This document shows, in pieces, positions 15,810-24,045 of a stretch of DNA of 64,000 nucleotides (its first letter is position 1; each line of letters starts with the position of its first letter). A program made the position numbers and the translations under genes. This DNA comes from VRUE01 sp963715455 (GTDB taxonomy: Bacteria; Actinomycetota; Thermoleophilia; Solirubrobacterales; 70-9): positions 1,426,001 to 1,490,000 of the forward strand of contig OY970245.1 in the NCBI GenBank assembly GCA_963715455.1, read 5' to 3'. The notes under the pieces were generated by a model. It was not told where the DNA came from. It saw only the letters and a list, made by a program, of their open reading frames with translations, and did no database searches.

Positions 15810-16736
15810 ATGGACACCTTGTCAATCAGCGCAACTGACACGGAGCCGGTGATCGCCTTCGCCCGCACGATCTGCGGCATCGACTCCTCGCCCCAGAGCA
15901 TGGAGGCAGTCAGTCAGGCGTTCAGGCTATGCCCCGACGACGGGAAAGTCTTGGGGGCGGCTGCCTGGGATCCCCGGCTCGCGATGCACGCCGGGATCCA
16001 CGCGGCAACCGTCCGCTCCGACCTGCGAGCTGAAAGTGTCGCGGTCCTCACCAAGGCCCATGAGGCGTTTCCCGACCTAGAGCTGATGCTGCTGCGCGGC
16101 GGTTCGGTATCCGCGCTTCTGAGTGCTGCCGCCGAAGAGAACGCCGATCTGATCTCGGTCGGTTCGCACGGCGGCCCGCGTCTCACCGGGATCGCTTTCG
16201 GGAGTGTCGCCACCGCGATGGTGCACCACGCGCCCTGCTCGGTCTTGGTCGCCCGACCGCCTGCCGGCGGCGAGTTCCCCGGCCTGATCGTCCATGCGGC
16301 TGACGGCTCGGTCGACTCTCTCGACGCAGCGCGGCTCGCCGGCCAGATCGCCGCTCGACATGGTTCGAAGGTCGTCAGCCTGAACGTCAGCGACGATCCG
16401 GACACAGGCAAAGCGCTCTCCGAGGAAGCTGCCTCGCTGATGGCGCAGGCCGGCGCGGCCGCGGATGTCGAAGCCCTGCGGGGCTCGCCGCATCGCGGCA
16501 TCGAGGACTTCGCGTCCTCTGCGCAGGCATCCCTTGTCGTGATCGGGAGTCGCGGGATGAGCGGCCTGAAAGCCCTTGGCAGCGTCAGCGAGCGCGTCGC
16601 GCATCGCAGCCCCTGCTCGGGTTCTGGTCGTGCGGCGTGCCAACCATCCGGCGCAGGAAGACGACGCTGTTCCTTCCTCGCGGTAGACGGTCCTACTGCA
16701 CCCGGTAGCGCTCCGGGACGAAGGTCTGGGTGTTGA
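15810..16736 (+). CDS. Tandem universal stress protein, C-terminus frameshifted
   Basis: Two UspA domains are present (residues about 18-145 and 150-275). They carry the ATP-binding type motifs GSHGGPRLTGIAFGSVATAMV followed by APCSVLVARPP in the first, and GSRGMSGLKALGSVSERV in the second. After SERVAHRSPCS the frame diverges into low-quality sequence to 16736. An extra G in the GGG at 16619-16621 explains this: removing it restores VLVVRRANHPAQEDD and a stop at 16684-16686. With the break, the final beta strand of the second domain is lost and the gene runs into the convergent PPK2 gene. Confidence 0.85.
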   Translation: MDTLSISATDTEPVIAFARTICGIDSSPQSMEAVSQAFRLCPDDGKVLGAAAWDPRLAMHAGIHAATVRSDLRAESVAVLTKAHEAFPDLELMLLRGGSVSALLSAAAEENADLISVGSHGGPRLTGIAFGSVATAMVHHAPCSVLVARPPAGGEFPGLIVHAADGSVDSLDAARLAGQIAARHGSKVVSLNVSDDPDTGKALSEEAASLMAQAGAAADVEALRGSPHRGIEDFASSAQASLVVIGSRGMSGLKALGSVSERVAHRSPCSGSGRAACQPSGAGRRRCSFLAVDGPTAPGSAPGRRSGC

Positions 16737-17598
16737 GCGGAGGGCGGGTGTAGGCGCGCTCTTGGCGGGGCGGGAACTCGATCTGGCTTTGATCGACGGG
16801 CTCGTAGGGGATCTGTTCGAGCAGGTGGGCGATCAGGTTGAGTCGGGCGGTGCGCTTGTCGTCCGCCTCGACGACGAACCAGGGCGAGTCCTCGGTGTCC
16901 GTCTGGGCGAACATCTCATCCTTGGCTTCCGCGTAGTCGACCCAGCGTGCCCTCGCCTCGACGTCGACCGGGCTCAGCTTCCAGCGCTTCGCCGGGTTGT
17001 TCAATCGAGCCTTGAAGCGTCGCTCCTGCTCCTCGTCGCTGACCGAGAGCCAGTACTTAAGAAGCAAGATCCCCGAGCCCTGGATGATGCGCTCGAACTG
17101 CGGGCAGGTGCGCATGAACTCGGCGTACTCCTCGTCGCTGCAGAACCCCATCACCCGCTCGACGCCGGCGCGGTTGTACCAGCTCCGATCGAAGAGGACC
17201 ATCTCTCCGGCAGCAGGGAGTTGGGCGACGTAGCGTTGGAAATACCACTGCGTGCGCTCGCGATCGCTGGGAGTGCCGAGCGCCACGATGCGAACGACCC
17301 GCGGGTTGGTCCGTTCGGTGATTCGCCGGATGACGCCGCCCTTGCCGGCCGTGTCCCGGCCCTCGAACAGGACGACCACTTTCAGCCCCTCCCGCACGAT
17401 CCATTCCTGAAGCCGCACCAGCTCGACCTGCAGGCGAGTCAGCTCCTTCTGGTACTCGCGCTTGTCGAGGACTCGCGTCTTCAGGGGGCTTGACCTTTCT
17501 TGGGGCGAGGGTTTTGAGCATATTCGGGCCCCGGGCTCACGGGCGATGACCTTCGCCTGGCTAGACTCCGCTTCGAGCGATGAGGCTCGCTCCCTCAT
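16693..17598 (-). CDS. ppk2: Polyphosphate kinase 2
   Basis: The core matches PPK2. It has EKELTRLQ-like helix KELTRLQVELVRLQEW, Walker A VVLFEGRDTAGKGG, the lid region RTQWYFQRYVAQLP, Walker B MVLFDRSWYNRAGVERVMG, and C-terminal PYEPVD. It transfers phosphate between polyphosphate and nucleotides. The ATG at 17598 is the first canonical start, but it lies inside the fluoride riboswitch on the other strand. A CTG at 17484 with a perfect AAGAAAGG site (17494-17501) nine bases upstream gives a 263-aa protein of typical length and may be the real start. It is convergent with the universal stress gene. Confidence 0.9.
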   Translation of the reverse strand: MRERASSLEAESSQAKVIAREPGARICSKPSPQERSSPLKTRVLDKREYQKELTRLQVELVRLQEWIVREGLKVVVLFEGRDTAGKGGVIRRITERTNPRVVRIVALGTPSDRERTQWYFQRYVAQLPAAGEMVLFDRSWYNRAGVERVMGFCSDEEYAEFMRTCPQFERIIQGSGILLLKYWLSVSDEEQERRFKARLNNPAKRWKLSPVDVEARARWVDYAEAKDEMFAQTDTEDSPWFVVEADDKRTARLNLIAHLLEQIPYEPVDQSQIEFPPRQERAYTRPPLNTQTFVPERYRVQ

Positions 17599-17631
17599 AA
17601 CCGCGGCTACGGGCCGCTGATGGCCTCTATC
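17573..17631 (+). promoter_or_regulatory. Fluoride riboswitch (crcB motif)
   Basis: The segment from GAGCGATGAGGCTCGCTC (17575-17592) through ATAACC to GGGCCGCTGATGGCCTCTA (17611-17629) closely follows the crcB aptamer. It has the GCGATG..GCTCGC first stem, a second hairpin, and the conserved CTGATGGCCTCTA tail whose GGCCTC pairs back with GATGAGG to form the pseudoknot. It sits 35 bases before two tandem crcB genes, the canonical target, and ends before the AGGAGG ribosome site region. Confidence 0.9.
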
Positions 17632-17664
17632 CACGTCCAGCGACGCTGATAGGAGGCCCGTGCG

Positions 17665-18069
17665 ATGAGATCCCAGTTCGACCTTCGCCAACTGGCGGCG
17701 ATCTATGTGGGCGGCGTGCTCGGCGCCTTGGGGCGTGTCGGCCTCGCCGAGGCCCTTCCCCACAGCCCGGGCGCATGGCCGTGGGCGACCTTCGCGGTCA
17801 ACATGGCGGGTGCGCTTGCCCTCGGGTACATCTTCGCGCGACTCCGCGATCACCCGGAGGACAGCTTCGCCCATCCCTTCCTGACCACCGGCATTTGCGG
17901 CACGCTCACCACCTTCTCCACGCTGCAGCTGGAGCTGTTCGAGATGGTCGACGCCGGCTATCTGCCGCTCGCTGCCGGCTACGTCGCGGCCACCTTCATC
18001 GCGGGTTATCTCTGCATCCGCCTGGGCATCGCGGCGGAGCGACGACCGCGTTGGGAGACGGCGGGATGA
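17665..18069 (+). CDS. crcB: Fluoride exporter CrcB/Fluc, first subunit
   Basis: The 134-aa, four-helix protein has Fluc-family motifs GGVLGALGRVGL in helix 1, the conserved Asn in TFAVNMAGALALGYI, and the break GICGTLTTFSTLQLE with the phenylalanine/threonine track of the pore. Fluc channels are dual-topology dimers that export fluoride. Here two different genes are adjacent, as is common in actinobacteria, suggesting a heterodimer of antiparallel subunits. A GATAGGAGGC ribosome site precedes the start. The fluoride riboswitch is immediately upstream. Confidence 0.95.
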   Translation: MRSQFDLRQLAAIYVGGVLGALGRVGLAEALPHSPGAWPWATFAVNMAGALALGYIFARLRDHPEDSFAHPFLTTGICGTLTTFSTLQLELFEMVDAGYLPLAAGYVAATFIAGYLCIRLGIAAERRPRWETAG

Positions 18070-18428
18070 GCGCGGCGACCTGGGCCTTGGTCGGATTGCT
18101 GGGAGGAGGCGCGGCCACCGCCCGCTTCCTGATCGATGCGACCATCGCGAGCCGCAGCGACCATCCCTTCCCGCTGGGGATCCTCGCGATCAACCTCGCA
18201 GGCGCCTTCGCGCTCGGCTTGGTGGCGGGGGCGGCGCTCAGCGGCGAGGCGCTGATCGTCGTGGCCGGCGGGGGCATCGGGTCCTTCACCACGTTCTCGA
18301 CCCTGATGCTCGACTCCCACCGCCTCAGCGAGGCCGGTCACACCCACCTCGTATGGCTGAACGTCGGCCTCTCGCTCATCGTCGGCTACGCGGCGATCGC
18401 CCTCGGCCACTGGATAGGAGCCCTTTGA
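18066..18428 (+). CDS. crcB: Fluoride exporter CrcB/Fluc, second subunit
   Basis: The 120-aa second Fluc subunit overlaps the first gene by four bases (ATGA). It retains GGGAATARFLID, LAINLAGAFALGLV and GGGIGSFTTFSTLMLD, the same pore elements as its partner. Different charges in the loops fit an inverted membrane orientation relative to the first subunit. The frame is open upstream only as a shadow of the first crcB. Confidence 0.93.
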   Translation: MSAATWALVGLLGGGAATARFLIDATIASRSDHPFPLGILAINLAGAFALGLVAGAALSGEALIVVAGGGIGSFTTFSTLMLDSHRLSEAGHTHLVWLNVGLSLIVGYAAIALGHWIGAL

Positions 18429-18440
18429 CCCCTTACGGGT

Positions 18441-18953
18441 TCAGGCGGCCTGACCGTCCGGTTTGACCACCAGCCAGAGGCCGCCGAACTCCGCGACGTC
18501 GTGGCAAAGGATCGTGCCGGGGGAGTCGTCGACGTAGTAGTAGAGCGGGTGGCCGGCATAGGTCACCTGGAGCTTTCCGTTGGCCCGCTTGGTCGTCCCC
18601 AGCAGGCTCTGCTCGGCCCCGCTTCCGGCTGCCGGCTTACCTTTGGTAAGCACCGGCGGCCAGACGCTGGCGCAGGCGCCGTAGCAGCGCGGTTTCTTGG
18701 AGCCCTCCTTGTCGAAGAGGTAGAACGCCTCGCCCTTGCCGTCTGCGATTACGCGGCCGTAGTCAGAGCTGACCACCTTGACGCGGGTGCCTTTTGCGGT
18801 CATCGGGGCCTTCGCCCTCATCGCGCCGCCCTCGTTCTTTTGCATCGCTGCGTCGGGGCCCGAGGCGCTGTCGTCGCTGTCGTCATCGCCGCAGCCGGCG
18901 ACCATTAGGGCCACTGCGGCAAGTGGGAGAAGTAGAAGTGCAAAGCGCCTCAT
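18441..18953 (-). CDS. Lipoprotein with secreted-repeat (Lipoprotein_15 type) domains
   Basis: The signal peptide ends in the lipobox LMVAGC and is followed by an Asp/Ser linker. Two copies of the short repeat family follow: GRVIADGKGEAFYLFDKEG with CYGACASVWPPVLT, and GKLQVTYAGHPLYYYVDDSPGT. This architecture (about 170 aa) matches the PF03640-type secreted repeat proteins, whose function is unknown but which are often found near redox or stress genes. It converges with crcB. An AGGAGGC site lies six bases before the start. Confidence 0.87.
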   Translation of the reverse strand: MRRFALLLLPLAAVALMVAGCGDDDSDDSASGPDAAMQKNEGGAMRAKAPMTAKGTRVKVVSSDYGRVIADGKGEAFYLFDKEGSKKPRCYGACASVWPPVLTKGKPAAGSGAEQSLLGTTKRANGKLQVTYAGHPLYYYVDDSPGTILCHDVAEFGGLWLVVKPDGQAA

Positions 18954-19243
18954 GGTCGAGCCTCCTTTGTCGCGGCGTTCGGACGGCGCCGTCTCGGCCC
19001 GCCTTATCCCGTGATCGTCGAGACCCAGGCGGCGCAGCTGGCTGGCGCCTGGCAGACCACGTTACCCACGTCGCTTCAGCGCGCCCCATACGCTGCCATC
19101 TGATCACGCCACCCAGCGAGACGAGGAAGAACGAGATGACCACATTGCGCTGCCGGACGGGGGACGCAGCAGGCGTTACTGTGTGAGGCGGTGAGCCGGG
19201 AAGACTGGTCGGCAATGCCCGTCGCCGACCCCGAAAGGCTCCC

Positions 19244-20515
19244 TTGGCAATCGCCGTCGCCACCTTCCTGATCGCCCTGGCGGTGATCGCCAGCGAGAAG
19301 ATGCACCGCACCAACGTCGCCCTGCTGGGCGCCGCGATCGTCGTCCTCTTCGTCGGGGACTTCTCCCAGGAGCAGGCGATCGAGTCGGTCGACTTCAACA
19401 CGATCGGCCTCCTGGTCGGGATGATGATCCTCGTCTACCTGACCCAGCAGACCGGGGTCTACGACTACGTGGCGATCCGTGCCGGCCAGCTCTCGGGCGG
19501 ACGCCCCTTCGCGGTGACGATGAGCCTGGCGGTGACCACCGCGCTGCTCTCGGCCTTCCTCGACAACCTGACGACGATCCTGCTGATCGCGCCGATCACC
19601 TTCCTGCTCGCCGACGCGCTCGACATCGAAGCGGTGCCGCTGCTGATCATCGAGGTGATGGCGTCCAACATCGGCGGCACCGCGACCCTGATCGGCGACC
19701 CGCCGAACATCATCATCGCCGGCGCCACCGGGCTCAGCTTCAACGCTTTCATCGTCAATCTGGCGCCGATCGTGATCGTCACCTTCGCCGTGGTGATCCC
19801 GCTGCTCTACCTCGTCTTCCGCTCGCGCCTGCAGGTGGAGGAGCACGACCGCAAATCGGTGATGGAGCTGAACGCGCTGGCCTCGATCCGCGACCACGCT
19901 GAGCTGCGCCGCACCGGCCCGGTCCTGCTGCTCACCGTGCTGGCTTTCTTCGCCCATCAGCAGCTCCACATCGAGCCCGCCACGGTCGCGCTGAGCGGCG
20001 CCGCCGTCGGCCTGCTGGTGACCACGGTCAAGCTCGAGGACGCGCTCGCCCACCTCGAGTGGACGACGCTCTTCTTCTTCGTCGGTCTCTTCGTGATGGT
20101 CGGGGCGCTGGAGGCGACCGGGGCGATCGGCCACGTCGCCGACGCGGTCAAGGACGTAACCGGCGGAGATCGCACCGCCGAGCTGATCGGCATCACCTGG
20201 ATCGCCGCGCTCGGCTCCGCCGTGGTCGACAACATCCCCTTCACGACGGCGATGATCCCTGTCGTCAAGGAGCTGCAGCAATCGGCCGGGGCGGGCGGCG
20301 ACGACGCCTACTGGTGGTCACTCGCCCTCGGCGCCTGCTTCGGAGGCAACGCGACGATGATCGCCGCCGCCGCCAACGTCGCCGCCGCCGGCATGGCCGA
20401 GCGGGCGGGAACCCCGATCGGCTTCGTCACCTTTCTCAAGGTCGGCATCCCTGCGACGATCATCTCGATCGCGCTCGCCACCGGCTACATCTTCATCCGC
20501 TACGTAGCGCTCTAG
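19244..20515 (+). CDS. Ion transporter superfamily membrane protein (ArsB/NhaD/SLC13-like)
   Basis: The 423-aa, roughly eleven-helix protein is built as two inverted halves. Each half has a family motif: SAFLDNLTTILLIAPITF with GGTATLIGDPPNIIIAG in the first, and GSAVVDNIPFTTAMIPV with FGGNATMIAAAANVAAAG in the second. These re-entrant hairpins bind the ion or anion. Substrates in the family include arsenite, sodium/proton and citrate; none is specified here. A TTG start at 19244 follows GAAAGG. It is followed eight bases later by a CBS protein and then a CPA2 antiporter, forming an operon. Confidence 0.85.
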   Translation: MAIAVATFLIALAVIASEKMHRTNVALLGAAIVVLFVGDFSQEQAIESVDFNTIGLLVGMMILVYLTQQTGVYDYVAIRAGQLSGGRPFAVTMSLAVTTALLSAFLDNLTTILLIAPITFLLADALDIEAVPLLIIEVMASNIGGTATLIGDPPNIIIAGATGLSFNAFIVNLAPIVIVTFAVVIPLLYLVFRSRLQVEEHDRKSVMELNALASIRDHAELRRTGPVLLLTVLAFFAHQQLHIEPATVALSGAAVGLLVTTVKLEDALAHLEWTTLFFFVGLFVMVGALEATGAIGHVADAVKDVTGGDRTAELIGITWIAALGSAVVDNIPFTTAMIPVVKELQQSAGAGGDDAYWWSLALGACFGGNATMIAAAANVAAAGMAERAGTPIGFVTFLKVGIPATIISIALATGYIFIRYVAL

Positions 20516-20523
20516 GGGGAACC

Positions 20524-21009
20524 ATGCCGGACTCGATCGTCAAGCAGACCATCCGCGAGATCGACCCCCTTGGGGCCGACGATCTGATCGGCCCGGCGGC
20601 GCGCCGTCTGATCGAGCTGGAACTTCCGGCGCTGCCCGCGGTCGAGGCCGACGGGCGCTTCGCCGGGATCTTCGGCGAGCGCGAGTTCATGGCCGCCCTC
20701 TTCCCCGGCTACATGGGCGACCTGCGCTCGGCGGCGATGGTCTCGCGCTCGGTCGACGAGACGATCGAGCGCCGCAGCGACTGCAGCGAGGAGCCGATCC
20801 GACGCTACCTGACCACTGACCACGTCACGGTCGACGACGAATACTCCGACACTCAGCTCGCCGAGTTGTTCCTCCACCACCGGGTGCTGATCGTCCCGGT
20901 CGCGACCGCGGGGCGGGTGCACGCGATCGTCACCCGCAGCGACTTCTTCGCGGCGCTGGTCGGGCGCTTCGGCGCGATCGCCGAGGACCGAGGCGACTCC
21001 CCCTCCTGA
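20524..21009 (+). CDS. CBS-domain protein
   Basis: The 161-aa soluble protein has two CBS repeats: about residues 8-60 (LPALPAVEADGRFAGIFGEREF) and about 100-150 (HRVLIVPVATAGRVHAIVTRSDFF). CBS pairs bind adenine nucleotides and regulate transporters. Its place between two cation or anion transporters, with an AGGGGGA ribosome site after the first and a one-base stop/start overlap with the second, suggests it is a regulatory subunit for one of them. Confidence 0.88.
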   Translation: MPDSIVKQTIREIDPLGADDLIGPAARRLIELELPALPAVEADGRFAGIFGEREFMAALFPGYMGDLRSAAMVSRSVDETIERRSDCSEEPIRRYLTTDHVTVDDEYSDTQLAELFLHHRVLIVPVATAGRVHAIVTRSDFFAALVGRFGAIAEDRGDSPS

Positions 21010-22193
21010 TGCTCGACTCGGCCCTGCCCCTGGCGGCGACCGGCGAGACCGCCGGCATCCTTGCCGACCTCTTCTTCGTCCTGCTCGCGGCCAAGCTCGG
21101 CGACGAGGTCTTCAAGCGAATCGGCCAGCCGGTGATCGTCGGCGAGATCCTCGGCGGTGTCCTCGTCGGCCCCTCGGTGCTCGGCCTGGTCGAGATCGGG
21201 GAGGTGCTGCGGGTCTTCTCCGAGCTCGGGGTCGTCGTCCTCCTTTTCTGGGTTGGCCTGGAGACGCGCCTGTCGGAGATGAAAGCGGTGGGACGGATCG
21301 CTGCGGGCGTCGGCGCGGCCGGGGTCATCGTGCCGTTCCTCGCCGGAATCGGGTTCGGGCTGGTCCTGGGCGAGAGCTCGGAGACCAGTGTCTTTCTCGG
21401 CGCCGCCCTGGCCGCGACCAGCGCCGGGATCACCTCGGCCACCTTCCTCGACCTCGGCATCGCCCGCACCCGTGCCGCCCGCACCGTCCTCGGCGCCGCC
21501 GTGGTCGACGACATCCTCGCCCTGATCCTGCTCTCGGTCGCCGTCGGGATGGCCGCCGACGGCGGTGTCGACGCAGGCAAGATCGCGCTGGCGCTGGCGG
21601 TCGCCGCCGCCTTCGTCGGCTTCGTCGCGCTGGGCGGCACCCGGCTGCTGGCGCGCTGGCCGCGTCTGCTCCCCGCTCCCCGCTTCTCCGAGTCCCCGCT
21701 GCTGCCGGCGGTGATCGTCTGCCTCGGCCTCGCCGCCTTCGCCGCCAACATCGGCCTGGCGGCGCTGATCGGCGCCTTCCTCGCCGGGATGATCGTCGCC
21801 GAGACCAAAGATCACAGCACGATCGAGGAGGAAGTGAAGCCGCTCTACGCCTTCTTCCCACCCTTCTTCTTCGCCTTCATCGGCATCGAGCTCGACCTCG
21901 GGGCGCTAATCGACGGTTACGCCCTCTTCCTCCTGCTTGCGATCACCCTGCTGGCGGCCCTGGCCAAGTTCGGTCCCGCCTACCTCGCCGCGCGCGGCCT
22001 GGGCAAGCGCGAGGCGATGATCGTCGGCGTCGGCATGGTCCCCCGGGGGGAGGTGGGCATCGTCGTCGCGGCGATCGGCGCCGCCGAAGGGGTTGTCGAC
22101 GCGGAGCTGTTCGGCGTCGTCGTCGGGATGTCGATCCTGACGACGCTGCTGGCGCCGTTCGCTCTGCGGAGACTCAGCAGCTCAGCTTCGTAG
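21009..22193 (+). CDS. CPA2-family cation/proton antiporter (Kef/NapA-like)
   Basis: The 394-aa protein has about twelve helices with family landmarks: GQPVIVGEILGGVLVGPSVLG early, TSAGITSATFLDLGI and VVDDILALILLSVAVG mid-protein (the paired acidic residues of the antiport site), and GMVPRGEVGIVVAAIG late. It lacks a C-terminal TrkA-N domain, so nucleotide control may come from the CBS protein encoded directly upstream. ATG 21009 shares its A with the preceding stop codon. Confidence 0.9.
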   Translation: MLDSALPLAATGETAGILADLFFVLLAAKLGDEVFKRIGQPVIVGEILGGVLVGPSVLGLVEIGEVLRVFSELGVVVLLFWVGLETRLSEMKAVGRIAAGVGAAGVIVPFLAGIGFGLVLGESSETSVFLGAALAATSAGITSATFLDLGIARTRAARTVLGAAVVDDILALILLSVAVGMAADGGVDAGKIALALAVAAAFVGFVALGGTRLLARWPRLLPAPRFSESPLLPAVIVCLGLAAFAANIGLAALIGAFLAGMIVAETKDHSTIEEEVKPLYAFFPPFFFAFIGIELDLGALIDGYALFLLLAITLLAALAKFGPAYLAARGLGKREAMIVGVGMVPRGEVGIVVAAIGAAEGVVDAELFGVVVGMSILTTLLAPFALRRLSSSAS

Positions 22194-22214
22194 GGCCGTT
22201 CGCGATGAGAGCCC

Positions 22215-22243
22215 CTGGGCGGCGCTGCGGCGAGCGCTGCCCC
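22215..22243 (+). terminator. Possible terminator hairpin after the antiporter operon
   Basis: GGGCGGCGCT and AGCGCTGCCC form a near-perfect stem around GCGGCG about 25 bases after the antiporter stop. No T-run follows, so it is a weak candidate. Confidence 0.3.
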
Positions 22244-22370
22244 ACGTAGTCCAGCGGGACTCCAGGTTCGGCTGATAAATCGAGGAGCACTTCGGTTGAG
22301 TCGATCTGCGGGTCTCGGCGCCTGTCGGCTTGCGACCGACCTCGCTCGGCTCTACTCTCCTCGGCACTGC

Positions 22371-22469
22371 ATGGCCCAATGCTTGAGATTCATACGAGGT
22401 TTGCGCCGAGGAATTCTCCTCGCGGCGCTTGCCGTTGCGCTGGCGGCGGCACCGGCCGGCGTCCGCTGA
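22371..22469 (+). other. Out-of-frame signal peptide of the NHL-repeat protein
   Basis: ATG 22371 opens a frame reading MAQCLRFIRGLRRGILLAAL and then AVALAAAPAG, a classic signal peptide, and ends in TGA at 22467-22469. The NHL-repeat protein begins in the neighbouring frame at exactly the cleavage site (PASADIGVLGGWG). One extra base in the CCGGCCGGC run around 22457-22465 would explain the split. Confidence 0.7.
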
Positions 22470-23787
22470 CATTGGTGTCCTCGGCGGCTGGGGCAGCCTT
22501 GGAACGGGCAACGGCCAGTTCACGGGCGCGAGCGCTCTGACGATCGACTCCGCCGGCGACGTCTATGTGGTCGACGGCAAGAACTCCGGCCTCGACGCCT
22601 ACAACCGCGTCCAGAAGTTCACGTCCGCCGGCGCCTTCATCACCAGCTTCGGCAACAAAGGCTCCGAACCCGACGGGTTCTACGGCGCGGGCGTGGCCGC
22701 CGCGACGCCCTCCAACGTTTACGTCGTCGATACCTTCAACCAGCGGATACAGCAGTACACCTCGACCGTGCCACCAACCACCTACGCCCACGCAGCAACG
22801 TTGGCGGGCGCCGGCAGCGGCGACGGCCAGCTCATCTCGCCGCTGGGCCTGGCCACCGACCCTGCCGGCAACCTCTACGTTGCCGACAACGGCAATGAGC
22901 GCATCCAGAAGTTCGACGCGAACGGCGGCTTCATCACGAAATGGGGAGTCCAGGGCTCGGGCCCCGGGGAGATGAACTGGCCAAGTGACGTGAGCGTCGC
23001 CCCTGACGGCAACGTGTACGTCACGGACACGACGAACCATCGAGTTCAGCGGTGGACCTCCGACGGCGTGTTCATCTCCCAATGGGGAAGCGCGGGCTCA
23101 GGCGACGGCCAGTTCGTCAACCCCTCCGCCGTCGCGACCGACCCGGCCGGCAACGTCTACGTCGCCGACGCCGACAACGACCGCATCCAGAAGTTCACCG
23201 CCACCGGAGCGTTCATCGCCAAGTTCGGCAGCTTTGGAGCCGGGGCCGGTCAGTTGAACAGTCCATCCGATGTCGCGGTCAACGCCTCCGGGACGATCTA
23301 CGTCCTCGATTCGGGAAACAACAGGGTCCAGACGTTCGGCGAGGGAGGCGCGCCGATCTCGAACAGCCCTGGAGGGGGAGACCCCGCTCCGCCTCCGACT
23401 GCCAAATCCAAACCGACATCGGTTTGGGCGCTGATTCCGCCCGGCCCTCTCTGCCCGAGCAAAAACGGGCAGCTGTGTTACGTCGAGATCCTCATCCCCG
23501 CGCCGGGCCAGGTGGTCGCGAACACGCCACTGCGCGGTGGCGCTGGCGCCTCGATGGTCGGGATGCGCGGGCGCAAGGCCAAGTCGCAGCCAGGCATCCT
23601 GCCCGTAAGACGCCAGGTCGGCAAGTCGGGAAAGATCCGCCTCAGGCTCCAGCTCAACGAGCCGGCAAAGAAGATCGTGCGCCGCAAGGGCAAGGTCGCG
23701 GTCCGCGTACAGCTCACCTTCACCCCGAAGGTGGGCAAGGCGGTCAGCACGACGCGCACCTTCACCTTCAAGAAGAAGCCGAAGTAG
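22429..23787 (+). CDS. NHL-repeat (beta-propeller) secreted protein
   Basis: Five to six NHL repeats are present (about residues 15-310), each of the type GLATDPAGNLYVADNGNERI followed by QKFDANGGFITKWG, which fold into a beta-propeller. A Pro-rich linker and a basic Ig-like tail (to residue 452, ending TFTFKKKPK) follow. The in-frame start is only TTG 22429 and yields no signal peptide. A proper one sits in the other frame from 22371, so the export version appears broken by one base. NHL propellers bind proteins or act as extracellular enzymes; no catalytic residues were recognised. Confidence 0.85.
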   Translation: MPLRWRRHRPASADIGVLGGWGSLGTGNGQFTGASALTIDSAGDVYVVDGKNSGLDAYNRVQKFTSAGAFITSFGNKGSEPDGFYGAGVAAATPSNVYVVDTFNQRIQQYTSTVPPTTYAHAATLAGAGSGDGQLISPLGLATDPAGNLYVADNGNERIQKFDANGGFITKWGVQGSGPGEMNWPSDVSVAPDGNVYVTDTTNHRVQRWTSDGVFISQWGSAGSGDGQFVNPSAVATDPAGNVYVADADNDRIQKFTATGAFIAKFGSFGAGAGQLNSPSDVAVNASGTIYVLDSGNNRVQTFGEGGAPISNSPGGGDPAPPPTAKSKPTSVWALIPPGPLCPSKNGQLCYVEILIPAPGQVVANTPLRGGAGASMVGMRGRKAKSQPGILPVRRQVGKSGKIRLRLQLNEPAKKIVRRKGKVAVRVQLTFTPKVGKAVSTTRTFTFKKKPK

Positions 23788-24045
23788 CAGCGCACCGGCT
23801 GACGGCTGAAGCGCCTCGGCCGCACCCTGACCTGAGTCGACCTCGGGAAGTGGCGTTCGACGGTCGACCCTTGGATTTGCGGTTTGCCTGCGCGGCGCGA
23901 TATTACGGAGGCGCGATGCCGCGTTGCGAGGCAGCGGCGGGCGAGTAGGACGGGAGCATGGGGCGGACCTCCACTAGCATCCAATCGGCCTGACCGACGA
24001 GCCTCCCCCAGAACCGCGCCTTCGGCGCTTGAGCGGACGACGCTA

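Noticed and set aside
17541..17560. A second fluoride aptamer start (GGGCGATGACCTTCGCC)
   Set aside because: It resembles the first stem of the crcB motif, but no matching second hairpin or pseudoknot tail follows; the aptamer at 17573 uses the real tail.
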